Assembly (NCBI RefSeq): GCF_030409835.1
Contig: NZ_JAUFQO010000016.1
Span: forward strand, 904,263 to 968,262
Source: Lutimonas halocynthiae
GTDB lineage: Bacteria > Bacteroidota > Bacteroidia > Flavobacteriales > Flavobacteriaceae
DNA: 64,000 bases
Direction: 5' to 3'
Part shown: positions 1 to 9,395 of the stretch, in pieces
Numbering within the stretch: the stretch's first letter is position 1
Layout: the number at the start of each line of letters is the position of its first letter
Notes under the pieces: model-generated
What the model was told of the DNA's origin: nothing
Seen by the model: the letters and a program-made list of their open reading frames with translations, nothing else
The model's database searches: none
Made by a program: the position numbers and the translations under genes

Positions 1-2
1 TG

Positions 3-290
3 AAAACCTATCGTTATAGAGGTCATTCAATGAGTGATGCTCAAAAATATAGAACAAAAGCTGAAGTAGCTGATTACAAAAAAATTGACCCTATCTCTCA
101 GGTTCTTGAGGTGATTAAGGAGAAAAAATATTTGACCGATGAAGAAATTCAGGCGATCAATGACGATGTAAAAGAACGCGTAATTGCCTGTGAAAAATTT
201 GCAGATGAATCTCCGTATCCAGAAAAACAACAATTGTACGACATGGTTTATGAAGAAAAGGGATATCCTTTCATAAAACACAGATTATAA
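3..290 (+). CDS. pdhA: Pyruvate dehydrogenase E1 component subunit alpha, C-terminal part (5' truncated by window edge)
   Basis: The reading frame is open from base 3 and ends with TAA at 288-290. The first residues read KTYRYRGHSMSDAQKYR, the thiamine-diphosphate E1-alpha signature (YRGHSMSDP in the family; here Ala replaces Pro). The rest is the usual helical C-terminus ending YPFIKHRL. E1-alpha with E1-beta decarboxylates pyruvate and passes the acetyl group to the lipoyl arm of E2. The gene encoding an E2 starts 44 bp downstream on the same strand, so pdhA-pdhC is probably one transcription unit. The internal ATG at 30 is the Met of the RGHSM motif, not a real start. The gene continues to the left of the window. 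Confidence 0.93.
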   Translation, partial: KTYRYRGHSMSDAQKYRTKAEVADYKKIDPISQVLEVIKEKKYLTDEEIQAINDDVKERVIACEKFADESPYPEKQQLYDMVYEEKGYPFIKHRL

Positions 291-334
291 AAGTTAAAAG
301 AACATTAGTTTAATACCCTATTAAAGAAAAAAAT

Positions 335-1939
335 ATGGCCGAAATTATAACCATGCCGAGATTAAGTGATACCATGACAGAAGGAGTTGTGGCAAAATGG
401 CTTAAGCAAGTTGGCGATAAGATTGAAGAAGGAGATATTCTTGCCGAAATTGAAACTGACAAAGCCACCATGGAATTTGAATCTTTCCATGAAGGTACCT
501 TGCTTCATATAGGCGTTCATGAAGGAGAAACTGCAAGCGTAGATTCCTTATTGGCCATTATCGGAAATGAAGGTGACGATTTTAAGAGTCTTTTGAGTCA
601 ATCTAATGGTGCTGCTGAGGCAGAGGCTCCAGCTGAATCAACTCCTGAGGCAGCTGCAGAAGAAAAAAGCTCTGAAGCATTGGCAACTCCAGCAGGAGCT
701 GAAGTGATTACCATGCCTCGATTGAGCGATACAATGACTGAAGGAACAGTGGCTAAATGGTTGAAAAAAGTTGGTGACCCAATTGAAGAAGGAGATATTC
801 TTGCCGAAATTGAAACGGACAAAGCTACAATGGAATTCGAATCATTTCACAATGGTACTTTATTATATATTGGTGTTGATGAAGGAAGTTCAGCTGACGT
901 TGATGCTGTTTTAGCAATTATTGGAGAAAAAGGAACAGATATTACTGCTTTTGCAGCAAGTCTTAAGAGCCAGGCGTCTGCTCCAGCTCCAGCGCAGACT
1001 AAAAAAGAAACTGCGCCTGTTGCAGTTAGTGAATCAAAGCCTGCACCATCCAGTGTTCCGGCTGTGCAGCCTGTTGTCAATTCTAATGGTAGAATTGTTG
1101 CCTCTCCATTGGCTAAAAAATTAGCTGCTGAAAGAAACATCAACCTTTCTCATATCCAGGGAACTGGTGAAGGTGGCAGAATTATAAAAAGAGATATTGA
1201 AAATTATACACCTGGTTCAGGTAGAGGCAGTCAAGCACCTTTTGTGCCCGCAGGTCAGGAAAATTTTGAGGAAGTTCCTAATTCTCAAATGAGAAAAGTG
1301 ATCGCCCGAAGGTTAGGTGAATCAAAATTCACTGCTCCCCACTATTATTTGAATGTGGAGTTTGATATGGATAATGCAATTGCCTTTAGAAACCAATACA
1401 ATTCCATTCCTGATACGAAAATATCTTTTAATGATATCGTGGTAAAAGCGACCTCTTTGGCTTTAAAAGAACACCCACAGGTAAATTCACAATGGTTTGA
1501 TGACAAAATCAGAAAGAACCATCACGTGCATATCGGTGTTGCCGTAGCGGTTGAAGATGGTTTGTTAGTGCCCGTGCTTAAATTTGCAGATGAGCAAAGC
1601 TTAACACAAATCGGTTCTCAGGTAAAAGATTATGCAGGCAGAGCAAGAAATAAAAAACTTACACCTGAAGAAATGGATGGTAGTACATTTACCATTTCCA
1701 ATTTAGGAATGTTTGGAATAACTGATTTTACAAGTATTATTAATCAGCCAAATTCAGCAATTCTTTCTGTTGGTGCTATTGTACAAAAACCAGTTGTCAG
1801 AGAAGGTAATATCGTTGTTGGAAATACAATGAAACTGACCCTTGCCTGTGACCACCGTACTGTTGACGGCGCTACTGGAGCGATATTCTTACAAACTTTA
1901 AAAGGTTATATCGAGAATCCGGTTACAATGCTTGTTTAA
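335..1939 (+). CDS. pdhC: Pyruvate dehydrogenase E2 component (dihydrolipoyllysine acetyltransferase), two lipoyl domains
   Basis: 534 aa. Two lipoyl domains lie at about residues 1-80 and 122-202, each with a DKATMEFES motif carrying the lipoylated lysine. They are joined by Ala/Pro/Glu-rich linkers. A peripheral subunit-binding domain follows at about 252-290 (ASPLAKKLAAERNI...GGRIIKRDI), then the trimeric catalytic acyltransferase domain. Its active-site motif is DHRTVDG with catalytic His near residue 507, close to the C-terminus as expected. The enzyme transfers acetyl from lipoyl-lysine to CoA in the cytoplasmic complex. It sits directly downstream of pdhA, and a hairpin terminator follows at 1958-1989. 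The two lipoyl domains are unusually alike at DNA level (see findings). Confidence 0.96.
   Translation: MAEIITMPRLSDTMTEGVVAKWLKQVGDKIEEGDILAEIETDKATMEFESFHEGTLLHIGVHEGETASVDSLLAIIGNEGDDFKSLLSQSNGAAEAEAPAESTPEAAAEEKSSEALATPAGAEVITMPRLSDTMTEGTVAKWLKKVGDPIEEGDILAEIETDKATMEFESFHNGTLLYIGVDEGSSADVDAVLAIIGEKGTDITAFAASLKSQASAPAPAQTKKETAPVAVSESKPAPSSVPAVQPVVNSNGRIVASPLAKKLAAERNINLSHIQGTGEGGRIIKRDIENYTPGSGRGSQAPFVPAGQENFEEVPNSQMRKVIARRLGESKFTAPHYYLNVEFDMDNAIAFRNQYNSIPDTKISFNDIVVKATSLALKEHPQVNSQWFDDKIRKNHHVHIGVAVAVEDGLLVPVLKFADEQSLTQIGSQVKDYAGRARNKKLTPEEMDGSTFTISNLGMFGITDFTSIINQPNSAILSVGAIVQKPVVREGNIVVGNTMKLTLACDHRTVDGATGAIFLQTLKGYIENPVTMLV
422..817 (+). repeat. Near-identical DNA repeat within the two lipoyl domains of pdhC
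   Basis: The segment starting at 422 and that starting at 782 are identical for about 35 bases and then differ by only isolated third-position changes over the DKATMEFES coding part. The offset is exactly 360 nt (120 codons). The repeat copies are about 422-495 and 782-855. This indicates domain duplication with recent or ongoing gene conversion. Confidence 0.7.
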
Positions 1940-1957
1940 TAGGTATAGCTATAATTT

Positions 1958-1989
1958 AAAAAGCCTGTGTTAAACTCAGGCTTTTTTTT
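1958..1989 (+). terminator. Rho-independent terminator of the pdh operon
   Basis: Arms AAAAAGCCTG (1958-1967) and CAGGCTTTTT (1977-1986) enclose a 9-nt loop and run into a T-tract to 1989, 19 bp after the pdhC stop. Confidence 0.85.
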
Positions 1990-2019
1990 ATTCCTACATT
2001 CAAGTGATTCCTTTATTTG

Positions 2020-2027
2020 TATATTTG
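2020..2027 (+). promoter_or_regulatory. Candidate -7 box (TATATTTG) for nhaA
   Basis: It matches the Bacteroidota TAnnTTTG box, 95 nt before the nhaA ATG. No TTG lies at the usual 17-23 nt upstream, so support is partial. Confidence 0.35.
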
Positions 2028-2121
2028 AAAATAAGTCAACACGTCAATTTTTTTCATGTATAAAAATTAGAAGCTATCGACTGCTTAATCAGTTGTTTCT
2101 CTATTCCTTATCTTAATAATT

Positions 2122-3441
2122 ATGAAGAACAAACCTTTAAATTCCTTTAGAATATCACGATTTATTAATGAGGAAGCTTATGGTGGAATTTTCCTTATAA
2201 TAGCCACCATCATCGCTTTATTTTGGGCCAATTCTACTTTTTATGATTCGTATCATTATATCTGGCATGAGTATAAAGTTGGCTTTGTATGGGGTGACAT
2301 AGATATGGTTGCCTCACTCCATCATTGGATCAATGACGGTTTGATGGCCTTATTCTTTTTTGTTGTGGGCCTCGAAATTAAAAGGGAAATTATGGGAGGT
2401 GAATTGTCATCTATGAAAAAAGCCTCATTACCCATCGCTGCTGCCGTTGGAGGAATGTTATTACCCGCTATCTTTTATGCCATTGCGGTTATTAATTATC
2501 CAGAATACATCAATGGTTGGGGAATACCCATGGCAACAGATATCGCTTTTGCTCTAGGGCTACTGGCCATGTTGGGAAGCAGGGTTCCTCTAAATCTTAA
2601 AATTTTTCTTACAGCTCTAGCTATAGCGGATGATCTTGGTGCCGTAATGGTAATAGCTGTTTTCTATACTGAATCCATCGATTATAATGAACTACTATAC
2701 GCAGGCTTATGTCTAACAATTATGATTATTGCCAACTTCGCCGGCGTTAGAAGAACTCTTTTTTATGCTATATTCGGTTTTGCGGGGGTGTGGATTGCAT
2801 TTATTTATTCTGGTGTTCACGCTACCATAGCTGGTGTACTCATAGCTTTAACTATTCCCGCAAGAACCAAAATAGGGGAAACTGATTATATAGATAAACT
2901 GACTACCTATCTCAATAAATTCAAATTAGAAAAGCCAGATGACAAAAGCACGCTGCTGACCAAGGAACAGGTGCATCTCATTTCTGACATTGAAGATCTT
3001 AATAAAAAAGCCCATACCCCATTGCAAAAATTAGAACATACGTTACACCCGGTTACAGCTTACTTTATTTTACCTGTATTTGCCCTTAGTAACGCAGGTG
3101 TTCATATAGATGGAAAAGTTATTGACCTCTTGATTCACCCAATCTCCTTAGGTATAATAGCCGGACTCGTTTTAGGAAAGTGGTTAGGCATTACTTTGTT
3201 TTCTATGTTAATAGTGAAACTTAAGTTCGCTTCTTTACCTGAGGGCGTCAACTGGCATCAAATACGTGGCGTTGCCTTTTTAGCAGGTATCGGATTTACC
3301 ATGTCTATGTTCATCTCGGATCTCGCCTTCAAAGATGATGAATTCAAGCAAATAGCCAAAGTAGGAATTATGGCGGCATCATTAATATCAGCCGCTATTG
3401 GAATGTTGTGGTTGAGTCTAGCGCCAAAAAAAAATAATTAA
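2122..3441 (+). CDS. nhaA: Na+/H+ antiporter NhaA
   Basis: 439 aa polytopic inner-membrane protein. The N-terminal EEAYGGIFLIIATIIALFWANS segment and the WINDGLMALFFFVVGLEIKRE motif are NhaA hallmarks. The ion-binding Asp pair is seen as AIADDLGAV (D170, D171), preceded by PMATDIAFALG (D140). A hydrophilic insert at about residues 260-305 separates the two halves, as in other Bacteroidota NhaA proteins. It exchanges cytoplasmic Na+ for external H+ for salt and alkali tolerance. It is followed after 33 bp by another antiporter gene on the same strand, so the two may be co-transcribed as an ion-homeostasis unit. Confidence 0.95.
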   Translation: MKNKPLNSFRISRFINEEAYGGIFLIIATIIALFWANSTFYDSYHYIWHEYKVGFVWGDIDMVASLHHWINDGLMALFFFVVGLEIKREIMGGELSSMKKASLPIAAAVGGMLLPAIFYAIAVINYPEYINGWGIPMATDIAFALGLLAMLGSRVPLNLKIFLTALAIADDLGAVMVIAVFYTESIDYNELLYAGLCLTIMIIANFAGVRRTLFYAIFGFAGVWIAFIYSGVHATIAGVLIALTIPARTKIGETDYIDKLTTYLNKFKLEKPDDKSTLLTKEQVHLISDIEDLNKKAHTPLQKLEHTLHPVTAYFILPVFALSNAGVHIDGKVIDLLIHPISLGIIAGLVLGKWLGITLFSMLIVKLKFASLPEGVNWHQIRGVAFLAGIGFTMSMFISDLAFKDDEFKQIAKVGIMAASLISAAIGMLWLSLAPKKNN

Positions 3442-3474
3442 TTTCATTTAAATAACAATCAAATTACCTAATCA

Positions 3475-5076
3475 ATGGACCCACTTTGGATCATATTTGC
3501 CTTCGGCTTTGGCTTTACCGTGAAGCAAATTGGCCTCCCCCCTTTAGTTGGTTTTTTAATCGCCGGCTTTGCCTTAAACCTATTTGGAGTTCAAAGCACT
3601 GAAACCTTAGTACATATTGCAGATTTTGGTGTTTTATTACTCTTATTTACGATAGGTTTAAAATTAAAAATCAAAAATTTACTCCATCGGGAAATATGGG
3701 CAGGCTCTTCAATACACATGTTGATTTCAACCCTGGCCTTGGGGCTTTTAATATTATTTTCGAGTTATGTTGGTTTGTCTAAATTTGCCGAACTCGATCT
3801 GCAAACATCATTTTTAATTGCATTTGCATTTAGTTTTTCAAGTACCATTTTCGCAGTTAAAATTCTTGAAGAAACTGGCAGTATGAAAACTGCTCATGGA
3901 AAAGTTGCAATCGGTATATTAGTCATGCAAGACATCTTTGCCGTGATCTTTCTCACCATAAGTTCTGGCAAAACCCCATCTCCATGGGCCTTTGCGCTTT
4001 TACTCTTGCTGCTGATTCCTAAGTTGATTCAGAATAAAAAGTTTTCATTTATACTCAATAAAACCGGGCACGGGGAATTGCTAATTCTTCTGGGAGTGTT
4101 ACTGCCAATGGCTGGAGCTGGACTATTTGAATCTGTTGGTCTAAAAGCTGATTTAGGAGCACTGGTAATGGGTATCTTATTTGCTGAGCATCATAGGGCT
4201 GAAGAACTTGCTAAAACGATGATGGGATTCAAGGATTTATTTTTAGTGGGTTTTTTCCTGACAATCGGACTCTCCGGTACGCCTAGTTTCGAGGCCTTTT
4301 ATATAGCGCTTTTACTCGCTTTATTCATTCCGTTTAAACTTGGACTGTTTTTCATATTACTTACCCGTTTCAAACTAAGGGCAAGAACTTCAGCATTGAC
4401 TTCTTTCAGTTTGGCAAATTACAGTGAATTCGGACTTATTGTGGGAGCAGCAGGTGTTGCCAATGGATGGCTCTCTCCTGAATGGCTTGTAATCTTTGCC
4501 GTATCATTATCAGTCACAATGATCATGGCTTCACCACTTAATATGAAGGCGCAGCCTATCTACGCTAAATTCCAAAAGTATTTTCTGAAATTTGAAACAC
4601 AGACCAGATTGTCTCAAGATGAACCGATTGTCTTTGCTGAGGAAGAAGTGATTGTTTTCGGTATGGGAAGAACTGGCTCAGAAGTATATAGGGTAATGGC
4701 TGAAAAGTATAACAAAAATGTGCTGGGAATCGATATTAGTCTGGATGTGATAGAAAAGAATCAGGAATTAGGAAACAATGTACTGCAAGGTGATGTAACA
4801 GATCTGAGTTTCTGGCAAAGAGTCAATATGTCTGTGAATCTGCCATTGGTCATACTTGTTACGCCAAGTCATGCAACCCATATGAGTGTTATTGAAGAAC
4901 TGAATCTAATCCATTGTAATATTAAAGTTGCAGCCATTTCAAGATATGATGACGAAATGAATGAACTTATTGAAGCTGGTGTAGACGTTGTTTTTAACTT
5001 ATACGAAGAAGCCGGATTTGGTTTTGCCGACCATACATATAAACAAATCTATTCCAATAATTTGGTGGACTCCTGA
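3475..5076 (+). CDS. KefB/KefC-type cation:proton antiporter (CPA2) with C-terminal RCK/TrkA-N domain
   Basis: 533 aa. About 12 hydrophobic segments fill residues 1-360, including the CPA2 motif GILVMQDIFAV (Q152-D153). After a linker, a Rossmann nucleotide-binding RCK domain begins at about residue 392 with GMGRTG (G396, G398, G401) and the acidic strand end VLGID. The usual function of this family is K+ (or Na+)/H+ exchange gated by nucleotides or thiols. The substrate cannot be fixed from sequence. It is compact compared with E. coli KefB (about 600 aa) because the C-terminal extension is short. The last 28 nt overlap the 3' end of the convergent LysM gene. Confidence 0.85.
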   Translation: MDPLWIIFAFGFGFTVKQIGLPPLVGFLIAGFALNLFGVQSTETLVHIADFGVLLLLFTIGLKLKIKNLLHREIWAGSSIHMLISTLALGLLILFSSYVGLSKFAELDLQTSFLIAFAFSFSSTIFAVKILEETGSMKTAHGKVAIGILVMQDIFAVIFLTISSGKTPSPWAFALLLLLLIPKLIQNKKFSFILNKTGHGELLILLGVLLPMAGAGLFESVGLKADLGALVMGILFAEHHRAEELAKTMMGFKDLFLVGFFLTIGLSGTPSFEAFYIALLLALFIPFKLGLFFILLTRFKLRARTSALTSFSLANYSEFGLIVGAAGVANGWLSPEWLVIFAVSLSVTMIMASPLNMKAQPIYAKFQKYFLKFETQTRLSQDEPIVFAEEEVIVFGMGRTGSEVYRVMAEKYNKNVLGIDISLDVIEKNQELGNNVLQGDVTDLSFWQRVNMSVNLPLVILVTPSHATHMSVIEELNLIHCNIKVAAISRYDDEMNELIEAGVDVVFNLYEEAGFGFADHTYKQIYSNNLVDS

Positions 5077-6974
5077 TTAACTGACCGAATAACTTTCTCT
5101 TCTAAACCGTCATATTTAATAATATAAATACCTTTATTAATAATACTGCCAGATGTATTCTCAATAAAATCATATTTAGTTGAAATTCGCTCTGAGACAC
5201 CCTGATTGATAATATCCGAATCGGTTGCCAGACGCATCAAAAGATCATAGGTGACATCGAAGCCTTCTACAGCATAAGATGATGGAAAGGTATAATACTT
5301 TCTTTTATATGCTGCCTCAAACTTTTGATAAGCTATTCCATTTTGATCGATAAAAGAATTACTTGGGTAATGGAAATTAACTCTTGCCAGAAAATTATTA
5401 TCAATTTTATTGTAGTTTCTGTCTTTTTCAAAGCCAAAAACCATTAAACTATCCGCCTCAGGAAAAACACCTAAATTATTAAAAACATCACCTAAATAAG
5501 CCGGCTCGTCATCTGTCACAAAAAACCAATTCACAATATTTCTTTCTAAAGTATCTCTAAAAACCTTGAAATCATCAGGTTTGATATAACCATCTTTCGG
5601 CTCAAGAATCATGACTTCTTTTTCAGGATTCAATGCCTGAATATCTTGAATGATACGGTTATATTGCTGTTTAGATTTTTCACTGTCATTCTTAATGACA
5701 ATAAGGTCTTGATTATCGTAGTTCTTCTTGACAAAATCCATCATTTTTTCAGTATGATTTTCTAAGGAAGCTCTTTCTTGAATCAATTTATTATTATCAA
5801 TATTAGAATGGTCTTTAGTGGATATTGGAGAAACAATCAAAGGTTTTCCGTATCTCAAATTGTTTGAAACAACTTTTACATTCGATAAGAACATGGGTCC
5901 AACAACAACATCAAATTCTTGCAATTCAACCTGGTCACTTATCTTTCTTGACACATCCTTATTATTCTCTGTATCAAATACCTTCATATGAACCGATAAT
6001 CCCTGGGCTTTTAATGAATCTATTGCCATCAAAGCTCCAAAATAAAAATCAGTCGTAATATTCAATAACCTGTCTCCTTTAAAATTCAGACTATCTCTTT
6101 TACTCTTAAAAGGAAGCATCATCGCTATTTTTAACTCCTTCCCTTCAGGAAGTACATCTACAAAGACTGGCTTCTCATCTAGATCTTTATTAGGAATCTT
6201 CAGTAACATCCCTTCTTTTATACCTGCAGAAATCTCTGGATTAAGTGCCAGTAATTCATCTTCTGTAAGTTTGAATTTTTTAGTAATACTATACAAAGTC
6301 TCTAATTTCTGCACTTCATAAATGATAAATTCATCATCTGCTGATGCAGGTACTTCTAGGGGTACAATAATCACATCACCAATTTGCAGTCCATTTTGAG
6401 CAATCTTGGGGTTTAATTCTTCTAAATACTCAATAGAAATACCAAACTTTTTTGTGATGCTGTACTTCGTTTCCTTTGCTTTTACCAAATAAGGCTGTGT
6501 TTTGGAATCCTGTGCTTCTACTTGCAACGCATCCACCTTTAAGGGAATTCTGATCACCTGACCAATTTTTAATCCATCCGTAGCAAGAAAAGGATTGCTT
6601 TCATTCAATTCTTCTGAACTTATGTTAAAGCTTTTGATAATGCTATAGATTGTCTCTTTCGGCACAACCTCGTGATAAATATATTTATCAACAATAATAT
6701 CTTTGTCACTTATTCCACTGAGGTCAGCATTCTTAATATCCTCCAAAGGATCATACTCATTGTTTGGTATAATAATAATGTCATTAACTTTAACATTATC
6801 CTTTACATCAGGATTGAGCTTTAGTAAATCATAGGGTGTGATTGACAAGGCTTTCGATATACTCTGAATAGATTCTCCTTGCTGGACTTTATAAGTAATA
6901 AATTTCTTATCCTGCGCAAAGATGCTTAAACACCCGAACAGGAACAAAGCAATTACAAATTTCAAATTTTTCAT
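5049..6974 (-). CDS. Exported LysM-repeat protein fused to a type-1 periplasmic-binding (ABC substrate-binding-like) domain
   Basis: 641 aa with a signal peptide (hydrophobic 5-18, then IFAQ). Four LysM peptidoglycan-binding repeats follow at about 26-70, 97-143, 162-205 and 218-263. Each has the pattern Y.V..GE/ET..SI.K.F.I....L..LNP and ends in I.IP. Residues about 280-635 resemble a leucine/amino-acid-type periplasmic binding fold (KIAMMLPF..., FYFGALMAIDSLK, DVVVGPM, VEGFDVTYDLLMRL). Together they suggest a periplasmic, peptidoglycan-bound sensor or scaffold. No ABC permease or ATPase genes are adjacent, so a transport role is not supported. Its 3' end overlaps the antiporter gene tail-to-tail by 28 nt. 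Family placement is confident; function is unknown. Confidence 0.82.
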   Translation of the reverse strand: MKNLKFVIALFLFGCLSIFAQDKKFITYKVQQGESIQSISKALSITPYDLLKLNPDVKDNVKVNDIIIIPNNEYDPLEDIKNADLSGISDKDIIVDKYIYHEVVPKETIYSIIKSFNISSEELNESNPFLATDGLKIGQVIRIPLKVDALQVEAQDSKTQPYLVKAKETKYSITKKFGISIEYLEELNPKIAQNGLQIGDVIIVPLEVPASADDEFIIYEVQKLETLYSITKKFKLTEDELLALNPEISAGIKEGMLLKIPNKDLDEKPVFVDVLPEGKELKIAMMLPFKSKRDSLNFKGDRLLNITTDFYFGALMAIDSLKAQGLSVHMKVFDTENNKDVSRKISDQVELQEFDVVVGPMFLSNVKVVSNNLRYGKPLIVSPISTKDHSNIDNNKLIQERASLENHTEKMMDFVKKNYDNQDLIVIKNDSEKSKQQYNRIIQDIQALNPEKEVMILEPKDGYIKPDDFKVFRDTLERNIVNWFFVTDDEPAYLGDVFNNLGVFPEADSLMVFGFEKDRNYNKIDNNFLARVNFHYPSNSFIDQNGIAYQKFEAAYKRKYYTFPSSYAVEGFDVTYDLLMRLATDSDIINQGVSERISTKYDFIENTSGSIINKGIYIIKYDGLEEKVIRSVNQESTKLLE

Positions 6975-7120
6975 GTAGTAATAAGTTCTAATAATTCTAA
7001 ACTTAAAATGAGTCTTGATATTTCATCAAAGATATGATTTTTTATATCTTTTATTAACAATATAATAATTATCAAAACCAGTCTTATGCCTTTATATTCA
7101 AAGCAATGACTCTTTCAAGT

Positions 7121-8653
7121 TTACTCCCATTCAATGGTTGCTGGTGGTTTGGAACTAATATCATAGACAACTCTATTTACGCCCTTTACACCATTAATGA
7201 TTTTATTTGAAGTTTCCTGAAGAAACTTATACGGTAAATCTACCCAATCAGCTGTCATGCCATCGGTTGAAGAAACCGCTCTTAATACCACGGCTTTTTC
7301 ATAAGTTCTTTCATCTCCCATCACGCCAACAGATTGCACCGGTAATAGCATAGCTCCTGCCTGCCATACCGAATCATATAGTTTCCAACGCTTAAGTCCT
7401 TCAAGAAATATATGATCCACTTCTTGAAGCATTGTAACTTTTTCTGCCGTAATATCTCCTAAAATCCGAATACCCAATCCCGGTCCAGGAAAAGGATGTC
7501 TTCCTAAAAGTTCATCGTCAATACCTAAAGTCCTGCCTACCCTTCTAACCTCATCCTTAAATATGGTTCTCAAAGGTTCTACCACCTTCAATTTCATAAA
7601 ATCTGGTAAACCCCCAACATTGTGGTGAGACTTAATTGTAGCTGAAGGCCCCCCTGTTGCTGATACAGATTCTATCACATCAGGGTAAATAGTACCTTGG
7701 GCAAGCCAGTTAACATCTTCTATTAAATGAGCCTCATCATCAAACACTTCTATAAATGCATTACCAATAGCCTTCCTCTTTAATTCAGGATCTTCTATCC
7801 CTTTTAATTTATTAAGAAATCGTTCAGATGAATCAACTCCTTTCACATTGAGTCCCATGTGTTTATATTGATCTAAAACACTTTCAAACTCATTTTTCCT
7901 GAGTAATCCATTGTTTACAAAAATACAGTAGAGATTCTTCCCTATAGCTTTGTCTAGCAATACTGCTGCAACAGTCGAGTCAACTCCCCCCGATAAACCA
8001 AGGACAACTTTTTCATTACCAATTTTTTCCTTAAGTCCTGCAACCGTGGTTTCAACAAAAGAATCAGGTGTCCAGTCTTGAACCAAACCGGCAATATGAA
8101 CTAAAAAGTTTTCCAGAAGCTGTTTACCATCAGTAGAATGATACACTTCAGGGTGAAATTGAATTGCATAGGTCTGCTCTCCTTCTATAGTAAAAGCAGC
8201 ATTATCAATGTCATGTGTACTAGCAATTACTTTATAATCTTCAGGTAATTCAATGATGGTGTCACTATGGCTCATCCAAACCTGAGAACCTTCTTCAATA
8301 TTATTAAATAGCTCATTACTATGATCTACAAATGACAAATTTGCTCTTCCATATTCACGAGAACTTGACTGACCAACTTTTCCGTCAAAGAAGTGAACCA
8401 AATATTGTGCGCCATAACAAATTCCCAGTAAAGGTTTTTTCCCTTTAATCTCTGATAGATCCGGATGAGGAGCATCTTCATTTCTAACCGAATGCGGGCT
8501 ACCAGAAAGTATTACTGCCTGAAATTCGTTTACATCAAATTTATTACTATTATACGGGTGAATTTCACAGTAAATATTGAGCTCTCTTACTCTTCTTGCA
8601 ATAAGTTGCGTGACCTGTGACCCAAAATCTAAAATTAGAACCTTGTTTTGCAT
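7121..8653 (-). CDS. guaA: GMP synthase (glutamine-hydrolysing)
   Basis: 510 aa from the ATG at 8653; a longer frame would need TTG at 8659, and homologues begin at [13 protein letters not shown]. The N-terminal class I glutamine amidotransferase has its nucleophile in GICYGAQYL (C79) and partner His-Glu in FHPEVYHS. The ATP-pyrophosphatase domain carries [15 protein letters not shown], and the C-terminal dimerisation domain contains [12 protein letters not shown] and ends TIEWE. It converts XMP to GMP using glutamine and ATP in purine synthesis. It is a monocistronic minus-strand gene. A TAnnTTTG box lies only a few bases upstream of the ATG, so the mRNA may have almost no leader. Confidence 0.97.
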   Translation of the reverse strand: MQNKVLILDFGSQVTQLIARRVRELNIYCEIHPYNSNKFDVNEFQAVILSGSPHSVRNEDAPHPDLSEIKGKKPLLGICYGAQYLVHFFDGKVGQSSSREYGRANLSFVDHSNELFNNIEEGSQVWMSHSDTIIELPEDYKVIASTHDIDNAAFTIEGEQTYAIQFHPEVYHSTDGKQLLENFLVHIAGLVQDWTPDSFVETTVAGLKEKIGNEKVVLGLSGGVDSTVAAVLLDKAIGKNLYCIFVNNGLLRKNEFESVLDQYKHMGLNVKGVDSSERFLNKLKGIEDPELKRKAIGNAFIEVFDDEAHLIEDVNWLAQGTIYPDVIESVSATGGPSATIKSHHNVGGLPDFMKLKVVEPLRTIFKDEVRRVGRTLGIDDELLGRHPFPGPGLGIRILGDITAEKVTMLQEVDHIFLEGLKRWKLYDSVWQAGAMLLPVQSVGVMGDERTYEKAVVLRAVSSTDGMTADWVDLPYKFLQETSNKIINGVKGVNRVVYDISSKPPATIEWE

Positions 8654-8656
8654 CCG

Positions 8657-8664
8657 CAAAAATA
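8657..8664 (-). promoter_or_regulatory. Candidate -7 box (TATTTTTG) immediately upstream of guaA
   Basis: It matches TAnnTTTG on the minus strand only 3 nt before the guaA ATG. If used, the transcript would be leaderless or start inside the gene. No TTG is present at the usual spacing, so support is weak. Confidence 0.25.
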
Positions 8665-8757
8665 AAATTTAATTCAGAAAAAAGACATGCTATTTTAGTT
8701 TTTTATTAATGATTTATAATTCATACTTTTAAACTTTAAGCAAATCTTATAAAAAAC

Positions 8758-9369
8758 ATGAAAAAGCGTAATTTTTTAATAATTATAATGTTGAATATTG
8801 CGTTTATCATGCAGTCTTATAGTCAAGAACATGAAGAAAATCAGAGCGAATCACATAAACCTGCCGCACATCATAAAGCGCATAAAAAGCATGTAATTAG
8901 TGGCTCCCTGAACCATACTGTTATTTTCTCAGCTATAAAGGATGGGGAATCAGCATCGAATATTACCTTACCTTCTTTTGGTCTTAATTACACATATGCC
9001 TTTAATCATAAATGGGGCCTTGGACTTCACAACGATATTATCTTGGAAGATTTTGTAGTCAAAGGAAGCGAAACAGATCAAAACAAATCAAGCTCAACGT
9101 CAAATGAAGACACTGCCATTATTGAAAGGGGAACACCTATTGCCGCATGTATAATGGTTATTTACAAACCTGTTCCGTATTTAGGCTTAATGGCTGGAGT
9201 GGGCCGAGAATTTTCAAGCCATGAAGATTTTACTGTGATCAGATTCGGAATAGAAGCTCCATATCACTTACCTAAAAATTGGGAACTTTTTGGCGTGCTC
9301 ACCTATGACATCAATATTGATGCATACCAAAGCCTTACATATGGCATTGGTATAGGTAAAATGTTTTAA
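8758..9369 (+). CDS. Exported, His-rich-headed small outer-membrane-barrel-like protein of unknown function
   Basis: 203 aa. A signal peptide (KKRNFLIIIMLNIAFIMQSYSQ) is followed by a His-rich stretch, about residues 24-45, with at least nine His. The remainder shows alternating hydrophobic/aromatic strands (SGSLNHTVIFSAI, LPSFGLNYTYAFNHKWGLGLHNDIIL, YLGLMAGVGREFS, FGVLTYDIN) and ends GIGIGKMF. Strand alternation and a final aromatic residue are typical of small outer-membrane beta-barrels. It lies divergent from guaA (104 bp between starts). The His-rich head could bind metal, but this is inference. I do not recognise a named family. Confidence 0.65.
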   Translation: MKKRNFLIIIMLNIAFIMQSYSQEHEENQSESHKPAAHHKAHKKHVISGSLNHTVIFSAIKDGESASNITLPSFGLNYTYAFNHKWGLGLHNDIILEDFVVKGSETDQNKSSSTSNEDTAIIERGTPIAACIMVIYKPVPYLGLMAGVGREFSSHEDFTVIRFGIEAPYHLPKNWELFGVLTYDINIDAYQSLTYGIGIGKMF

Positions 9370-9395
9370 AAACTATCTTGGAATATACCTTAGTT

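Noticed and set aside
7028-7051. AT-only hairpin AAAGATAT/ATATCTTT after guaA
   Set aside because: An 8-bp A/T stem has low stability and lacks a clear U-tract, so I do not call it a terminator.
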